A DNA stretch of 64,000 nucleotides from Omphiscola glabra (taxonomy: Eukaryota; Mollusca; Gastropoda; Lymnaeidae), in contig OZ024801.1 of NCBI GenBank assembly GCA_964017045.1, positions 30,910,049 through 30,974,048 on the forward strand. Direction: 5' to 3'. Position 1 is the stretch's first letter. Every line of letters begins with the position of its first letter. Made by a program: the position numbers and the translations under genes. This document shows, in pieces, positions 11,534 through 23,027 of this stretch. The notes beneath the pieces are model-generated. The model was not told the origin of the DNA. It made no database searches and saw nothing but the letters and a program-made list of their open reading frames with translations.

Positions 11534-12815
11534 GGTGATGAACAACGAGTGTACTGTTTGGCGATGAATAAGGCCCCATCAAGTGTACAGTTTGGCGATG
11601 AACAAGGCCCCACCAAGTGTACCGTTTGGCGATGAATAAGGCCCCATCAAGTGTACAGTTTGGCGATGAATAAGGCCCCATCAAGTGTACAGTTTGGCGA
11701 TGAATAAGGCCCCATCAAGTGTACAGTTTGGCGATGAATAAGGCCCCATCAAGTGTACAGTTTGGCGATGAATAAGGCCCCATCAAGTGTACAGTTTGGC
11801 GATGAATAAGGCCCCATCAAGTGTACAGTTTGGCGATGAATAAGGCCCCATCAAGTGTACTGTTTGGCGATGAATAAGGCCCCATCAAGTGTACTGTTTG
11901 GCGATGAATAAGGCCCCATCAAGTGTACAGTTTGGCGATGAATAAGGCCCCATCAAGTGTACTGTTTGGCGATGAATAAGGCCCCATCAAGTGTACTGTT
12001 TGGCGATGAATAAGGCCCCATCAAGTGTACAGTTTGGCGATGAATAAGGCTCCATCAAGTGTACAGTTGGACGATGAACAAGGCCCCGACAAGTGTACAG
12101 TTTGGCGATGAACAAGGCCCCGACAAGTGTACAGTTGGGTGATGAACAAGGCCCCACAAAGTGTACAGTTAGGCGATAAACAAGGCCCCTAAAAGTGAAT
12201 AGTTGAATGATGAAAAAGACCACACCAAGTGTTCAGTTTGGCGATGAACAAGGCCCCACCAAGTGTTCAGTTTGGCGATGAACAAGGCCCCACCAAGTGT
12301 ACAGTAAGGCGATGAACAAGGCCCCACCAAGTGTTCAGTTTGGCGATGAACAAGGCCCCACCAAGTGTACAGTAAGGCGATGAACAAGGCCCCACCAAGT
12401 GTTCAGTTTGGCGATGAACAAGGCCCCACCAAGTGTTCAGTTTGGCGATGAACAAGGCCCCACCAAGTGTACAGTTTGGCGATGAACAAGGCCCCACCAA
12501 GTGTTCAGTTTGGCGATGAACAAGGCCCCACCAAGTGTACAGTAAGGCGATTAACAAGGCCCCACCAAGTGTTCAGTTTGGCGATGAACAAGGCCCCACC
12601 AAGTGTACAGTAAGGCGATTAACAAGGCCATACCAAGTGTTCAGTTTGGCGATGAACAAGGCCCCACCAAGTGTACAGTTTGGCGATGAACAAGGCCCCA
12701 CCAAGTGTTCAGTTTGGCGATGAACAAGGCCCCACCAAGTGTTCAGTTTGGCGATGAACAAGGCCCCACCAAGTGTACAGTTTGGCGATGAACAAGGCCC
12801 CACCAAGTGTTCAGA
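11534..12815. repeat. 34-bp minisatellite, about 37 copies, two subfamilies
   Basis: The unit is GTGTACAGTTTGGCGATGAA, then TAAGGCCCCATCAA in the left block (to about 12060) or CAAGGCCCCACCAA in the right block (from about 12235). A diverged bridge separates them. The right block mixes GTGTACAG and GTGTTCAG units in short alternating patterns. First formin intron. Confidence 0.95.
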
Positions 12816-12927
12816 AGGCAAATCCCCAAAACCTAACCCAAAAAACAACCATTTCGGAAAATCACGTTATCTAACGACACACCAGTTGTAAAAGATAGAA
12901 GAAGAAATAAAAAACAACGCTCTAACA

Positions 12928-13125
12928 CAGTGGTTCTCAGCCTTCCTAATGTCGCGACCCTTTAATACAGTCCCTCGTGTTGTGGCGACCCCCAGCCTTA
13001 AAATTATTTTTATTTCTACTTATATAATTGTAGAGTTTTTGTGTTTTCAGATGGTCTTAGGCGACACCTGGGAAAGGGTCGCGCGACCCCCAAAGGGGTC
13101 ACGACCCACAGGTTGAGAACCGCTG
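12928..13125 (+). mobile_element. SPIN-like non-autonomous hAT element
   Basis: A 198-bp element starting CAGTGGTTCTCAGCC and ending GGTTGAGAACCGCTG. It is bounded by the perfect 8-bp duplication CTCTAACA at 12920-12927 and 13126-13133. The interior has GTTGTGGCGACCCCC and CGACCCCCAAAGGGGTC-like blocks typical of SPIN MITEs, and it has no transposase coding. It lies in the first formin intron. Confidence 0.93.
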
Positions 13126-13133
13126 CTCTAACA

Positions 13134-13965
13134 CATATTTTAGATTCTGTTTTGTTTAGCCAAGGTTTACACACACCTCGGGTCTCAAATTCCTCCCGGA
13201 ATGCGCTTGTTCCCACTTGCATACTCCCACCCACAGCAGTGAGAGGTCATAGGCCACGTGGTACAAAAGCCTCGGAACCTTTCGTTATTACAATAAATAA
13301 ACACCGCAAGGCCGAGATGAAAGGCCCGGTGTTAATAGCGCAGGACTTCATCAAGGCACAAATTATGCCACATTATCCACACGGCGTGCGTATCCTGGGC
13401 ATACTGTTCAGTACAGAAACAAGGCATAAGGCGCCTTACAGTTACTTTTTTCTATTTTCTTCTTGTAAACTAATTTTGGGGTTGATTTTTTATTTATGAC
13501 CGGGGGGGGGGGGGGGGGAAGACACCACACATTGTAACCATTTGAAAATTGTAAGTAGACGGAGACACGTGAATCTGACAGTTGGGCCCTGCAGTTCCCT
13601 CCTCGAGTTCGAGAGTATTTAATTTTTCATTGAGTCATTCTTCGGTCTGGTGAGTTAAAATAAAATATTTTAAACAAAATGGGAAAGACACAAGTTTGAC
13701 TCCACCCCCCCCCCCCTTTTTTTTTAGATATCTTTCCGGGGACTCTAGAAAAGAAAATTACATTTGTGAAAGAACTTTTCCTTCCACTGAAAGCTAAATT
13801 TCTAAGACCAGAGAGAAATTGCCATGGTCCCCATACTATTATGGCCATACATTCAAATCAGGGTTGAGTCTCATGTTAGACGAAGAAATGCTATAAATAA
13901 AATAAAAAAGTCAGAGGATATTTTTGCTTAGTCGACTAATTCCTTCCCGTTTCCGTCATCATTTG
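13134..13965. other. INF2: Unique intronic DNA
   Basis: Non-coding. A G-run lies at 13502-13518 and a C-run followed by a T-run at 13706-13725. The plus frame 13041-13499 overlaps a SPIN element and has no recognisable domain. Confidence 0.55.
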
Positions 13966-14365
13966 ACCAGCTAGGTTTGGCGCCACCCAAGGCGGGACCC
14001 AGATATTTTACGCACCCCCACGACAAAAAAAAAATGTGGTCCCTGTCATGTAGAAGAAAAATATGGTCCCTTTCATGTATAAAAAAAATGTGGTCCCTTT
14101 CATGTATAAAAAAAAATGTGGTCCCTTTCATGTATAAAAAAAATGTGGTCCCTTTCATGTATAAAAAAAATGTGGTCCCTTTCATGTATAAAAAAAAAAT
14201 GTGGTCCTTTTCATGTATAAAAAAAATGTGGTCCCTTTCATGTAGAAAAAAATGTGGTCCCTTTCATGTAGAAAAAAATGTGGTCCCTTTCATGTAGAAA
14301 AAATGTGGTCCCTTTCATGTAGAAAAAAACCCCTTTCCATCAGGGGCGGATCTCCACGCTGCTCC
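13966..14365. mobile_element. Possible hAT MITE carrying an internal minisatellite
   Basis: CAGCTAGGTTTGGCGCCACC near 13968 resembles the left part of the CAGTGGCGTAGC family, and GGGGCGGATCTCCACGCTG near 14343 could be a degraded right end. The 26-bp array 14031-14330 lies between them. Confidence 0.35.
14031..14330. repeat. 25-27 bp minisatellite, 12 copies
   Basis: The unit is TGTGGTCCCTTTCATGTA followed by T or G and an A-run of 5 to 9. Period changes are due to the A-run. Repeated MYKKNVVPF-type frames are artefacts. Confidence 0.93.
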
Positions 14366-14560
14366 CTCCTCCCCTTTTTCTCCTGTGTTATGACTCAAGT
14401 TTTAATTTCTCCCCAATAAATCATAGCCGAAACTTAAAAAGTAAGAGGACGTCACTCGATTTAACAACCTTTACCTCTAAGCAACTAGTACGCTTCTATC
14501 TGAAACTTGGATTAGTTCCCCTACCCAAGAGGTTATAGTACCTTATAACTGACATTTTTC

Positions 14561-14939
14561 TCCCTCCCTTCTCTCTCTCTCTCTCTATCCATCTCTCTCT
14601 CAGTCCCTCTCTCTCGGTCTCTGTCTGTCTCTGTCTGTCTCTCTCTATAACTGTCTCTCTCTATAACTGGCTCTCTCTATAACTCTCTCTATAACTGTCT
14701 ATATCTCTCTCTATCTATCTCTCTAACTCTCTCTCTTTCTCTCTCTATCTAACACTCTCTATCTAACACTCTCTATCTCTCTCAGTCTCGCTCTATCCCT
14801 CTATCTCTCCAACTCTGTTTCTATCTCTCTAAATCTCTCACTATCTCTTGCTTTAACTCTCCCTGTCTCTCTCTACCAATCTCTCTCTTTATATATATAT
14901 TACATTAGGAAATGGTGTCAGTTTTTTTTATCTCTCTAT

Positions 14940-15011
<72 letters not shown>

Positions 15012-15028
15012 CAATCTTTCTCTCGCTC
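14561..15028. repeat. Long polypyrimidine CT-rich tract
   Basis: About 460 bases dominated by CTCTCT with TCTATAACT, TCTGTCT and TATC interruptions, and a pure CT run at 14943-15007. It lies in the first formin intron. On the transcribed minus strand it is GA-rich. Confidence 0.95.
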
Positions 15029-15420
15029 TACCCCAGTCCATAAAAACTTTTAAGAAAAAAAAATTCCTGTTTATTTTTTATTTCTTGGAAAATACTCTCA
15101 CCTCCAGAAAGTTGTTTCTATTCAGAAATAGAATTGTGACACACTGTGTTGGTTTATTGGTACACCCACCATACATCTGTCATGACGTGTCTGACTGACG
15201 CACCGGCTTGATTGATGGAAGCATTATGAGACATTAAGCCCCTCAAAGTGGTCTAGACACATTTAGGTCAAATATCCTAATTGAAACAGTTACATGTTTA
15301 GCTTCAAGATCATTTAATTTATGATCGAGGTCATCTAAATTCTAGAAGTTATTTTAAGCCAAACCGTACATATTGAATAAATACTTATTCAGAGGGCATG
15401 TCTACTACAAGCACTTTTTT

Positions 15421-15515
15421 TTTGTTTCGTGGTGGGGTGGGGTGGGGGGGGTAATTTGGGGAGGGTAAAATCGCGGACCATCCAGGGCGTCTAGCTATTC
15501 CACTGGGGATAACTT
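15421..15515. mobile_element. Probable hAT MITE fragment
   Basis: The end GCGTCTAGCTATTCCACTGG resembles the right terminus of the CAGTGGCGTAGC family, after a G-rich stretch and CGGACCATCCAGGGCG. Only this end is visible. Confidence 0.4.
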
Positions 15516-15562
15516 TTTTTGTATATGATCTTGCCTTAGCCTCAAACCATCAGGCTATACAG

Positions 15563-15740
15563 CAGCGGTTCTCAAACCTGTGGGTCGTGACCCTTTTCCA
15601 GGGGTCGCCTAAGACCATCGGAAAACACATAAGCTCTACAGTTATCAAGTAGCAACGAAAAAAATTTTGTGGTTGGGGGTCGCCACAGCATGATAAACTG
15701 TATGGAAGGGTCGCGGCAATAGGAAGGTTGAGAACCGCTG
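15563..15740 (-). mobile_element. SPIN-like non-autonomous hAT element
   Basis: A 178-bp copy in reverse orientation. It starts CAGCGGTTCTCAAACC and ends GGTTGAGAACCGCTG. The flanks CTATACAG and CTACACAG match at 7 of 8 positions, a slightly mutated target duplication. Terminal repeats are almost perfect. It lies in the first formin intron. Confidence 0.92.
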
Positions 15741-16160
15741 CTACACAGAAACAAGCCACGAAGACTTCATCGAGATTATGTTTGGTTGCGTGAGCGCACA
15801 CTCGCATGCTGAGAGAGTGACGTGCCCCTGTGTCTTTTTTTGTTGTTGTAATTATTAACAAATACTTGAAGGAAAGAAAGAGAATCCACGTTGCGACATC
15901 CCCATCACGTGCTTACAATTATGAGTTTATCATACAACAAATAAAAAAAGTCAAAAGGCTCTCTCGCCTACTCGTTATTGCACAACTGTGATCCTCCTAT
16001 CATATCGGCAAACTATTTCACAATCTTAACTGTTCAATCGGATGAATAATAATTAATACAGAAGAAATCTCTTCCCAATACTTTAGAAAGTTTGTCGTAA
16101 AGCTTGGTCACGTGATATGGTCACTTAAGCCTTTCAACGAATAAGAGGTTTTTTTCAATG
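15741..16160. other. INF2: Unique intronic DNA
   Basis: AT-rich sequence between a SPIN element and the 18-bp array, with no gene or repeat recognised. Confidence 0.55.
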
Positions 16161-16562
16161 ACTCTACGTGCCTCAAGGTCTCTACGTGTCTCATAGTCAC
16201 TACGTGTCTCAAGGTCTCTATACGTGTCTCAATGTTTCCGCGTGTCTCAAGGTCTTTAAGTATCTCACTGCCTCTACGCGTCTCACTGCCACTACGTGTC
16301 TCAATGTCTCTACGTGTCTCACTGCCTCTACGTGTCTCACTGCCTCTACGTGTCTCACTGCCTCTACGTGTCTCACTGCCTCTACGTGTCTCACTGCCTC
16401 TACGTGTCTCACTGCCTCTACGTGTCTCACTGCCTCTACGTGTCTCACTGCCTCTACGTGCCTCAATGTCTCTACGTGCCTAAATGTCTCTACGTGCCTA
16501 GATGTCTCTACGTGTCGTGATGTCTCTACATGTCTCGATGTCTCCGAATTTAGATGTCTCGA
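16161..16562. repeat. 18-bp minisatellite, about 22 copies
   Basis: The unit is CTCTACGTGTCTCACTGC. The central ten copies are identical, and both ends degrade into CTCAAGGT and CTCGATGT variants. All frames are open because 18 is a multiple of 3. Confidence 0.95.
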
Positions 16563-16757
16563 GATTTTGTAAACGTTGTAGAGCTGATTAACTATAACCT
16601 TTAACCTCCAAAGTCTTGCTAGTAAACCCACATAAAGGCTAAGCTTTGCCTTTCATCCCTATAGAAAACACCCCAAAATAAAACTGCCTTGAGTAGGGTT
16701 TGTTTGTCGCGTTTGGACTTCTTGGAATCCATATATTTCTCTAACTCTAGGTTCCAT

Positions 16758-17178
16758 GACATCCCAGAATTCCAGGAAACCCGACATCCCAGAATTCCAG
16801 GAAACCCGACATCCCAGTATGCCCGGAGACCCGACCTCACTGAATGGCCTCAGATCCGACCTCACAGAATGCCCTCAGACCCGAACTCACAGAATGCCCT
16901 CAGACCCGACCTCACAAAATGCCCTCAGACCCGACCTCACAGAATGCCCTCAGACCCGACCTCACAGAATGCCCTCAGACCCGACCTCGCAGGATGCCCT
17001 CAGACCCGACCTCACAGGATGCCCTCAGACCCGACCTTACAAAATGCCCTCAGACCCGACCTCACGGAATGCCCTAAGACCCGACCTCACAGAATGCCCT
17101 CAGACCCCACCTCGCAGAATGCACAGAAACCCGACATCCCAGTTTGCCCGTAGCCCCGACCTCGCAGGATGCCCGGAG
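16758..17178. repeat. 25-bp minisatellite, 17 copies
   Basis: The unit is GCCCTCAGACCCGACCTCAC followed by AGAAT. Edge units are the related ATCCCAGAATTCCAGGAAAC plus CCGAC at the left, and CGGAGA/CATCCCAGT variants at the right. Confidence 0.94.
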
Positions 17179-17280
17179 AGCTGAAATGACGTGTGCACGG
17201 CATTATCCTCTATGGAAATTCTTTTGGTTTTAAATTTTGAATATCTCATATCTCTCCCCTTTTTAAAATATAACCAAAAA

Positions 17281-17757
17281 AAAATCACAGCTAACAGTGA
17301 ATGATGTGTATTGAAACATATCGAACAAGAGAGAAAACATTTGGAAATCACATCTAACAGTGAATGATGTGTATTGAAACATATCGAACAAGAGAGAAAA
17401 CATTTGGAAATCACATCTAACAGTGAATAATGTGTATTGAAACATATCTAACAAGAGAGAAAACATTTGGAAATCACATCTAACAGTGAATGATGTGTAT
17501 TGAAACATATCGAACAAGAGAGAAAACATTTGGAAATCACATCTAACAGTGAATGATGTGTATTGAAACATATCGAACAAGAGAGAAAACATTTGGAAAT
17601 CACATCTAACAGTGAATAATGTGTATTGAAACATATCGAACAAGAGAGAAAACATTTGGAAATCACATCTAACAGTGAATGATGTGTATTGAAACATATC
17701 GAACAAGAGAGAAAACATTTGGAAATCACATCTAACAGTGAATGATGTGTATTGAAA
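17281..17757. repeat. 63-bp satellite, 7.5 copies
   Basis: The unit is AAATCACATCTAACAGTGAA, then TGATGTGTATTGAAACATAT, then CGAACAAGAGAGAAAACATT and TGG. Copies are nearly identical. It abuts a truncated SPIN element at 17758. The minus-strand frame of 151 codons is a repeat artefact (63 = 21 codons). Confidence 0.95.
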
Positions 17758-17819
17758 CCCCCCGGTAAAGGGTCATTCGACCCCCAAAGGGGTCGCGATT
17801 CACAGGTTGAGAACCGCTG
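17758..17819 (+). mobile_element. SPIN-like element, 3' fragment
   Basis: Only the last 60 or so bases of a SPIN copy remain: GGGTCATTCGACCCCC, a modified AAAGGGGTCGCGA block, and the terminus GGTTGAGAACCGCTG. Its 5' side joins directly to the end of a 63-bp tandem array, so the left half was deleted or replaced when the array formed. Confidence 0.85.
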
Positions 17820-19252
17820 ACGGAACCGATCTTAAACTTAAACCTTTAAATCTATTTTTAATCTTGAACTGTTTACAAAATTGGATACTAATAAATCTTT
17901 AAATTAAAAAAAAAATATATATAAATATATTTTTTTTAAAAATGTCTCCATGTTGACGTTTTGATTGTTTTGATACAGCAGTCAAACAACAACAGATGCG
18001 ACCACAGCTAGTATTTGGGGAGGGGGGGGAACCCCCGAAAATTTCCCCGTCTCCCGCGAAACCGGTCTGGTCCTATTCCATTCAAGTTGGCCCTTTCGTC
18101 ATCGACTTTGGGGGTTACGGTTGAACTTGCTCTATCTGCAAAGGGAATATCTGACCTCAGGGGAATGAACGGGTCCCTTTCAAAACCCAGTTATCTCCTC
18201 TAAGATCGTACACGCTTGACCGTCGTCAGCAGACCAGGCCCGGTTACTCATCTCGTCACGTGGTCGACAACGTGGTCTAATGAATCCACAAAATTCCTAT
18301 ATAGTTAGTTGATGGCATTTAGACTCTTTGGACCACCTTCACAAAACTTTTTCTAATGAAATTTCGGGATTTCTTTACAAATGCTTGAGTAAAATACTTA
18401 ACTTGAACGATAACATTACGTTTTTCTACGTTATATTTTTAAAAAAAAAGTTATTCAAATATAGAAATTTTCAACGGTTTACTATGAGACATGTCTACCA
18501 TGAGACATACGATCTACTGTACTGTGAGACATGTCTACCGTGAGACACGCGGTCTACTGTGAGACATATCTAACATGAGACACACGGTGTATTGTGAGAC
18601 TAAATAAAATATATTCAAATATTATCTATTGTTTGACACACGGTCTATTGTGATACACATGGTCTATTGTGAGACACACGGTGTACTGTGAAATATTTTT
18701 TACAAAGAATCATCCGAAGTCGAGGAATGGTTGGCTAAAAAAAAAAACCCACATCATTTAAACCCTGGCGCCGTCTAGGTGAGCAGTTATTGGCGATGGG
18801 AGCAGTAATTGGCGATTGGTGATCAATGCCCTGTGAGACACGGCGTGGGTTGGGGCGGGAGGGGAAGAGTCCAGCAACTACAGAGTACACCCGGCCCACA
18901 ATCAATACCGAACTAGCGGCTAACATCCCGGTACCAACCGGCAATGTGTGAAACAAGAAGTGAAGAAAGGGCCTGTGGGAATAAATTATTCACTTTAAAA
19001 AAAAAACAACTCGAACACTTCTCAGACACAGAGAGATGAAAAGTGCATAACAATTACTGTTGGAAGGTTCTAAGATTAAGTGACTCAAAGTTATTACATC
19101 TGCATTAAGTACTCGAAGTGGAGCTAAGGAAACTCTACGTTTGGGACAGCTGTTGAGACCTGAACAGCACTTGAAAAAAAGGGCCCGATAGAAGGTAGGG
19201 CAGAGTCCGAGAGGTCATCTTAGTTTTTTTTACAACAGTCAGTGTGGTAGTC
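17820..19252. other. INF2: Intronic DNA, mostly unique
   Basis: A/T runs at 17905-17945 and the degenerate GTGAGACA repeat at 18481-18692. The GC-richer pieces 18010-18260 and 18770-18950 carry 60-70 codon frames that I do not recognise. Confidence 0.55.
18481..18692. repeat. Degenerate 20-22 bp repeat
   Basis: Diverged units built on GTGAGACACACGGTCTATT and GTGAGACATGTCTACC, about nine in all, interrupted by an AT-rich insert at 18600-18635. Confidence 0.8.
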
Positions 19253-19316
19253 CTACGCCTACTGCCTACGCCTACTGCCTGCGCCTACTGCCTGCGCCTA
19301 CTGCCTACGCCTACTG
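19253..19316. repeat. 12-bp repeat, 5 copies
   Basis: The unit is CTACTGCCTACG, alternating with CTACTGCCTGCG. Short and recent. Confidence 0.9.
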
Positions 19317-19563
19317 CGATTCAAAATTGCTTTTCTTAAAAATATTTGAGGGGATTTAATTTACTTTGAAATCTATTAACATTTTATGGACATATAAAAC
19401 ACCATGATACAAACACATGAAACACGCACTGACCCCATTATAAAACACCTTATGAAAAGTGTATTTCCTGGACTAAAATAGGGGTGACTCAGATTGTGAC
19501 TAAGGATACGAAACATCAATTTGAAATTATGACGAACCAAATTAAAATATGTTGGCCAACAAA

Positions 19564-20433
19564 TATGGTACCGAGTGCCAGACTGACAAACATATGGTAC
19601 AGAGAATCAGACTGGTGAAGCTATGGTACTGAGTGTCAGACTGACAAACCTATGGTACAGAGAATCAGACTGGTAAAGCTATGGTACTGAGTGCCAGACT
19701 GACAAACCTATGGTACAGAGAATCAGACTGGTAAAGCTATGGTACTGAGTGCCAGACTGACATACCTATGGTACAGAGAATCAGACTGGTAAAGCTATGG
19801 TACTGAGTGCCAGACTGACAAACCTATGGTACAGAGAATCAGACTGGTAAAGCTATGGTACTGAGTGCCAGACTGACAAACCTATGGTACAGAGAATCAG
19901 ACTGGTGAAGCTATGGTACTGAGTGTCAGACTGACAAACCTATGGTACAGAGAATCAGACTGGTAAAGCTATGGTACTGAGTGCCAGACTGACAAACCTA
20001 TGGTACAGAGAATCAGACTGGTAAAGCTATGGTACTGAGTGCCAGACTGACATACCTATGGTACAGAGAATCAGACTGGTAAAGCTATGGTACTGAGTGC
20101 CAGACTGACAAACCTATGGTACAGAGAATCAGACTGGTAAAGCTATGGTACTGAGTGCCAGACTGACAAACCTATGGTACAGAGAATCAGACTGGTAAAG
20201 CTATGGTACTGAGTGCCAGACTGACAAACCTATGGTACAGAGAATCAGACTGGTAAAGCTATGGTACTGAGTGCCAGACTGACAAACCTATGGTACAGAG
20301 AATCAGACTGGTAAAGCTATGGTACTGAGTGCCAGACTGACAAACCTATGGTACGGAGAATCAGACTGGTGAAGCTATGGTACAGAGTGTCACAATGGCA
20401 AACCTGAAGTGCAGAGTGTCACTCAGGCAAGCC
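19564..20433. repeat. 58-bp dimeric satellite with 290-bp higher-order repeat
   Basis: Two related 29-bp halves alternate: TATGGTACTGAGTGCCAGAC plus TGACAAACC, and TATGGTACAGAGAATCAGAC plus TGGTAAAGC. There are about 14.5 dimers. Rare variants (TGGTGAAGC followed by GAGTGTCAG; GACATACC) recur at a spacing of exactly 290 bp (19621 to 19911; 19761 to 20051), which shows a five-dimer segmental duplication. Confidence 0.95.
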
Positions 20434-21826
20434 TTTCGACCCCCTGTTGTAATGAATGAATCAAGAAAATTCCAGTTTTCCTCCTGACGCCAGTTTCCAT
20501 TATTATCATTCTGAAAAACTGAGTCATTGCCAAAACTTAATTGTCAAACTGGGGTACTTCAATTTTAATTCACCGCAAAAAATATTTTACTGCTATTCTA
20601 ATATATGCAGCTAAAACGGTTTAATAAATACAACTGCTTCTGTAGACGCCATGAATTTTTTGACAATCGTTGCATTTGTTCACGACAAAGCCGGTAGCAT
20701 CTTGTTTCTACAGCAACGCGGTATTATACATGCTGTCAGACAATGTGCTAACAACCATAACATGATTTTATCCTTGAATAACCGACAGGATCGTGGGAGA
20801 TGCCACCACACTAACTGGTTTTAAAGGAAATGTGAAATAATGTATAATGTATATGTTTAATAATTTTTGCGTTGAATTAAAAAGTTTTATTCAATAGAAC
20901 ATTTGTTTTATTGGAAGTGTGAATAACAATAATTTTTGCGTTGAATTAAACGTTTTTATTCAAAAGAACATTTGTTTTATTGGAAGTGTGAATAACAATA
21001 ATTTTTGCGGTGAATTAAAATTGAGGTACCAACTGCTGTTAAAGCGAAACAAGATTTTAATCATCGATCAAGTCCCAGACTAATGTTTCACACCTGGGAA
21101 CAAAAAAAAACATACACATTCTTTTACTGCATTCAACAGCCTGTAGCCAACCGTGTACACAATGTACACATTAATTTTGAACGGGCGCTTGAATGTACAC
21201 GAGGTGCATACACTACCCAGTCGGTTTGATTTCAGTTTTTTTTAAAATAATTTTTTCTGATCGCTCGAGACCGTGAGGCTCTCTTCATGCATTCCACCGA
21301 TCTATCCCCCCCTCCCCCCTAACGGGGGCTATGGCCGGACACAAAGCTGAGATATTACGAGCCGATGGCCAGACACAAAGACTGAGATAGTACAAGCCAC
21401 CCGAACAGGTTTGGTGACCTGATGTGAAAAAGATACCAACTACACTTTGATCGTCAGCAGAAAGGCCGAGCAGCGCGGATGTTGTGACGAGATCTGCGAA
21501 CGTCAGACGGCAGGTTTGAGTTTCTATTAATAGATTTTCATGGCGGCGTCCAAGTAAAATAAAAATACAACAGTTTAACAAACAATGAATACCCCACTAC
21601 CTCCAAATGCAAGGCAAACATGACTTCGTAACGTTATATTTACACTGTATTGAAATTCCTACAAAATTCAGTTCCGTTGTGTTAGAGCTTTGTGATGGTA
21701 TGCATGTGGTAGCCATTTTGTTACGTCATTTCTAAAAATAACTTCCAATTCTGACCGTTCTGCTTGAACTAAAAACAAAACACAAAATTAACTTTTTACA
21801 TTGCTTGTCAGTTGGTAATCTGGTAT
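20434..21826. other. INF2: Intronic DNA, mostly unique
   Basis: Apart from the 72-bp direct repeat, it holds a two-copy 42-bp duplication at 21328-21402 (GGCCAGACACAAAGACTGAG). Nothing else is recognised. Confidence 0.55.
20855..21020. repeat. 72-bp direct repeat, 2.3 copies
   Basis: AATAATTTTTGCGTTGAATT followed by AAA-GTTTTTATTCAA, then AACATTTGTTTTATTGGAAG and TGTGAATAAC repeats twice with few changes, and a third partial copy begins at 20998. Confidence 0.9.
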
Positions 21827-22023
21827 CATAGGCGTAGTCAGGGGGGAATGGGGGGGGGGGGGTCAGATGTCCCTGGACGCCAGACTAGCAAAGGGCGCCA
21901 AAATGTGCTTTGATATTATTTTATTGATGAAAATAATGGGTTTGAGAGTTGAAAAAAAAAGAAAGGGAGGCTCTTTAAAATGAAGCTTGTCCCCGGGCGC
22001 CACACACTCTAGCTACGCCTCTT
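21827..22023. mobile_element. hAT MITE of the CAGTGGCGTAGC family, diverged
   Basis: A 197-bp element between CATAGGCGTAGTCAGG and CTAGCTACGCCTCTT, flanked by the perfect 8-bp duplication TCTGGTAT (21819-21826 and 22024-22031). A G-tract follows the left terminus. Non-coding, in the first formin intron. Confidence 0.85.
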
Positions 22024-22179
22024 TCTGGTATAAATCATAAAATATCGACCCCAAGATTTTTTTCAATTATGTGTTTTCAATTGCCGGTCCGTTTCATGCC
22101 ATTAAAGATGTTCTACCGGTTATCAGACAAAGTCTCTTTTACAGCTGATCCAGAACGCTGAGGTCATTTGGAACAAGCT

Positions 22180-22467
22180 TCAATTCAATTGATCAAATGT
22201 TCAGTTCGAGACCTTCAATTCAATTGATCTAATGTTCAGTTCGAGATCTTCAATTCAATTGATCAAATTTTCAGTTCGAGACATTCAATTGATCAAATGT
22301 TCAGTTCGAGACATTCAATTGATCAAATGTTCAGTTCGAGACATTCATTTGATCAAATGTTCAGTTCGAGACATTCAATTGATCAAATGTTCAGTTCGAG
22401 ACATTCAATTGATCAAACGTTCAGTTCGAGACATTCAATTGATCAACTGTTCAGTTCGAGACCTTCA
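22180..22467. repeat. 30-bp minisatellite, about 9 copies
   Basis: The unit is TCAATTGATCAAATGTTCAG followed by TTCGAGACAT. The first three units carry an additional TTCAATTC. Each unit holds the palindromes CAATTG and TGATCA. First formin intron. Confidence 0.94.
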
Positions 22468-23027
22468 ATAGTGTATCAGGTTTTTGTTTTAGTATTGGAT
22501 ATCTGGTTAAATTAAAGGAGTACAGAAATATAAATGAATAAATAAATAAATTTAAAATAAATTTAATAAAAATAAATACATAAAAACTAATTTACCAAAT
22601 TCTAAATGGAAAATCAACCGTTTTCATCCACACTCGGACGATTTTTATAAAGAATTGTATACATATATTTGGTATATATTTGAAATGGGCGCGAAGCTGC
22701 ATCCTCTAAATACGCAAAGAGCTTAAATTAAATCATTGGTGAGCTATAACAGTTTTCAAGAAGCCTTTTAAAAAGAGGGATGTAACTTCATGTTTTGAAA
22801 ATGCAACGCTGTTATCAGTTTTCAAGAAATCTTTTTATAAAAAAAGGGGGGGGGGTGTGGTGGGGGGGGCGCTTCATTTTCTGAGAATGCAACGCTTCCC
22901 CCCCCAAAAAAAAAAACAACAACAACAACGTTTCTTTTAGCGTTATTTCACAACAACAGTTACACGACGGGAATAACGTTACTGGGATGGACGCTCTTCA
23001 TTTCTGCCGCACCGTTCGGATCCACAC
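22468..23027. other. INF2: Intronic DNA, unique
   Basis: AT-rich with AAATAAATA runs (22530-22590) and G-tracts near 22847-22870. No gene recognised. Confidence 0.55.
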
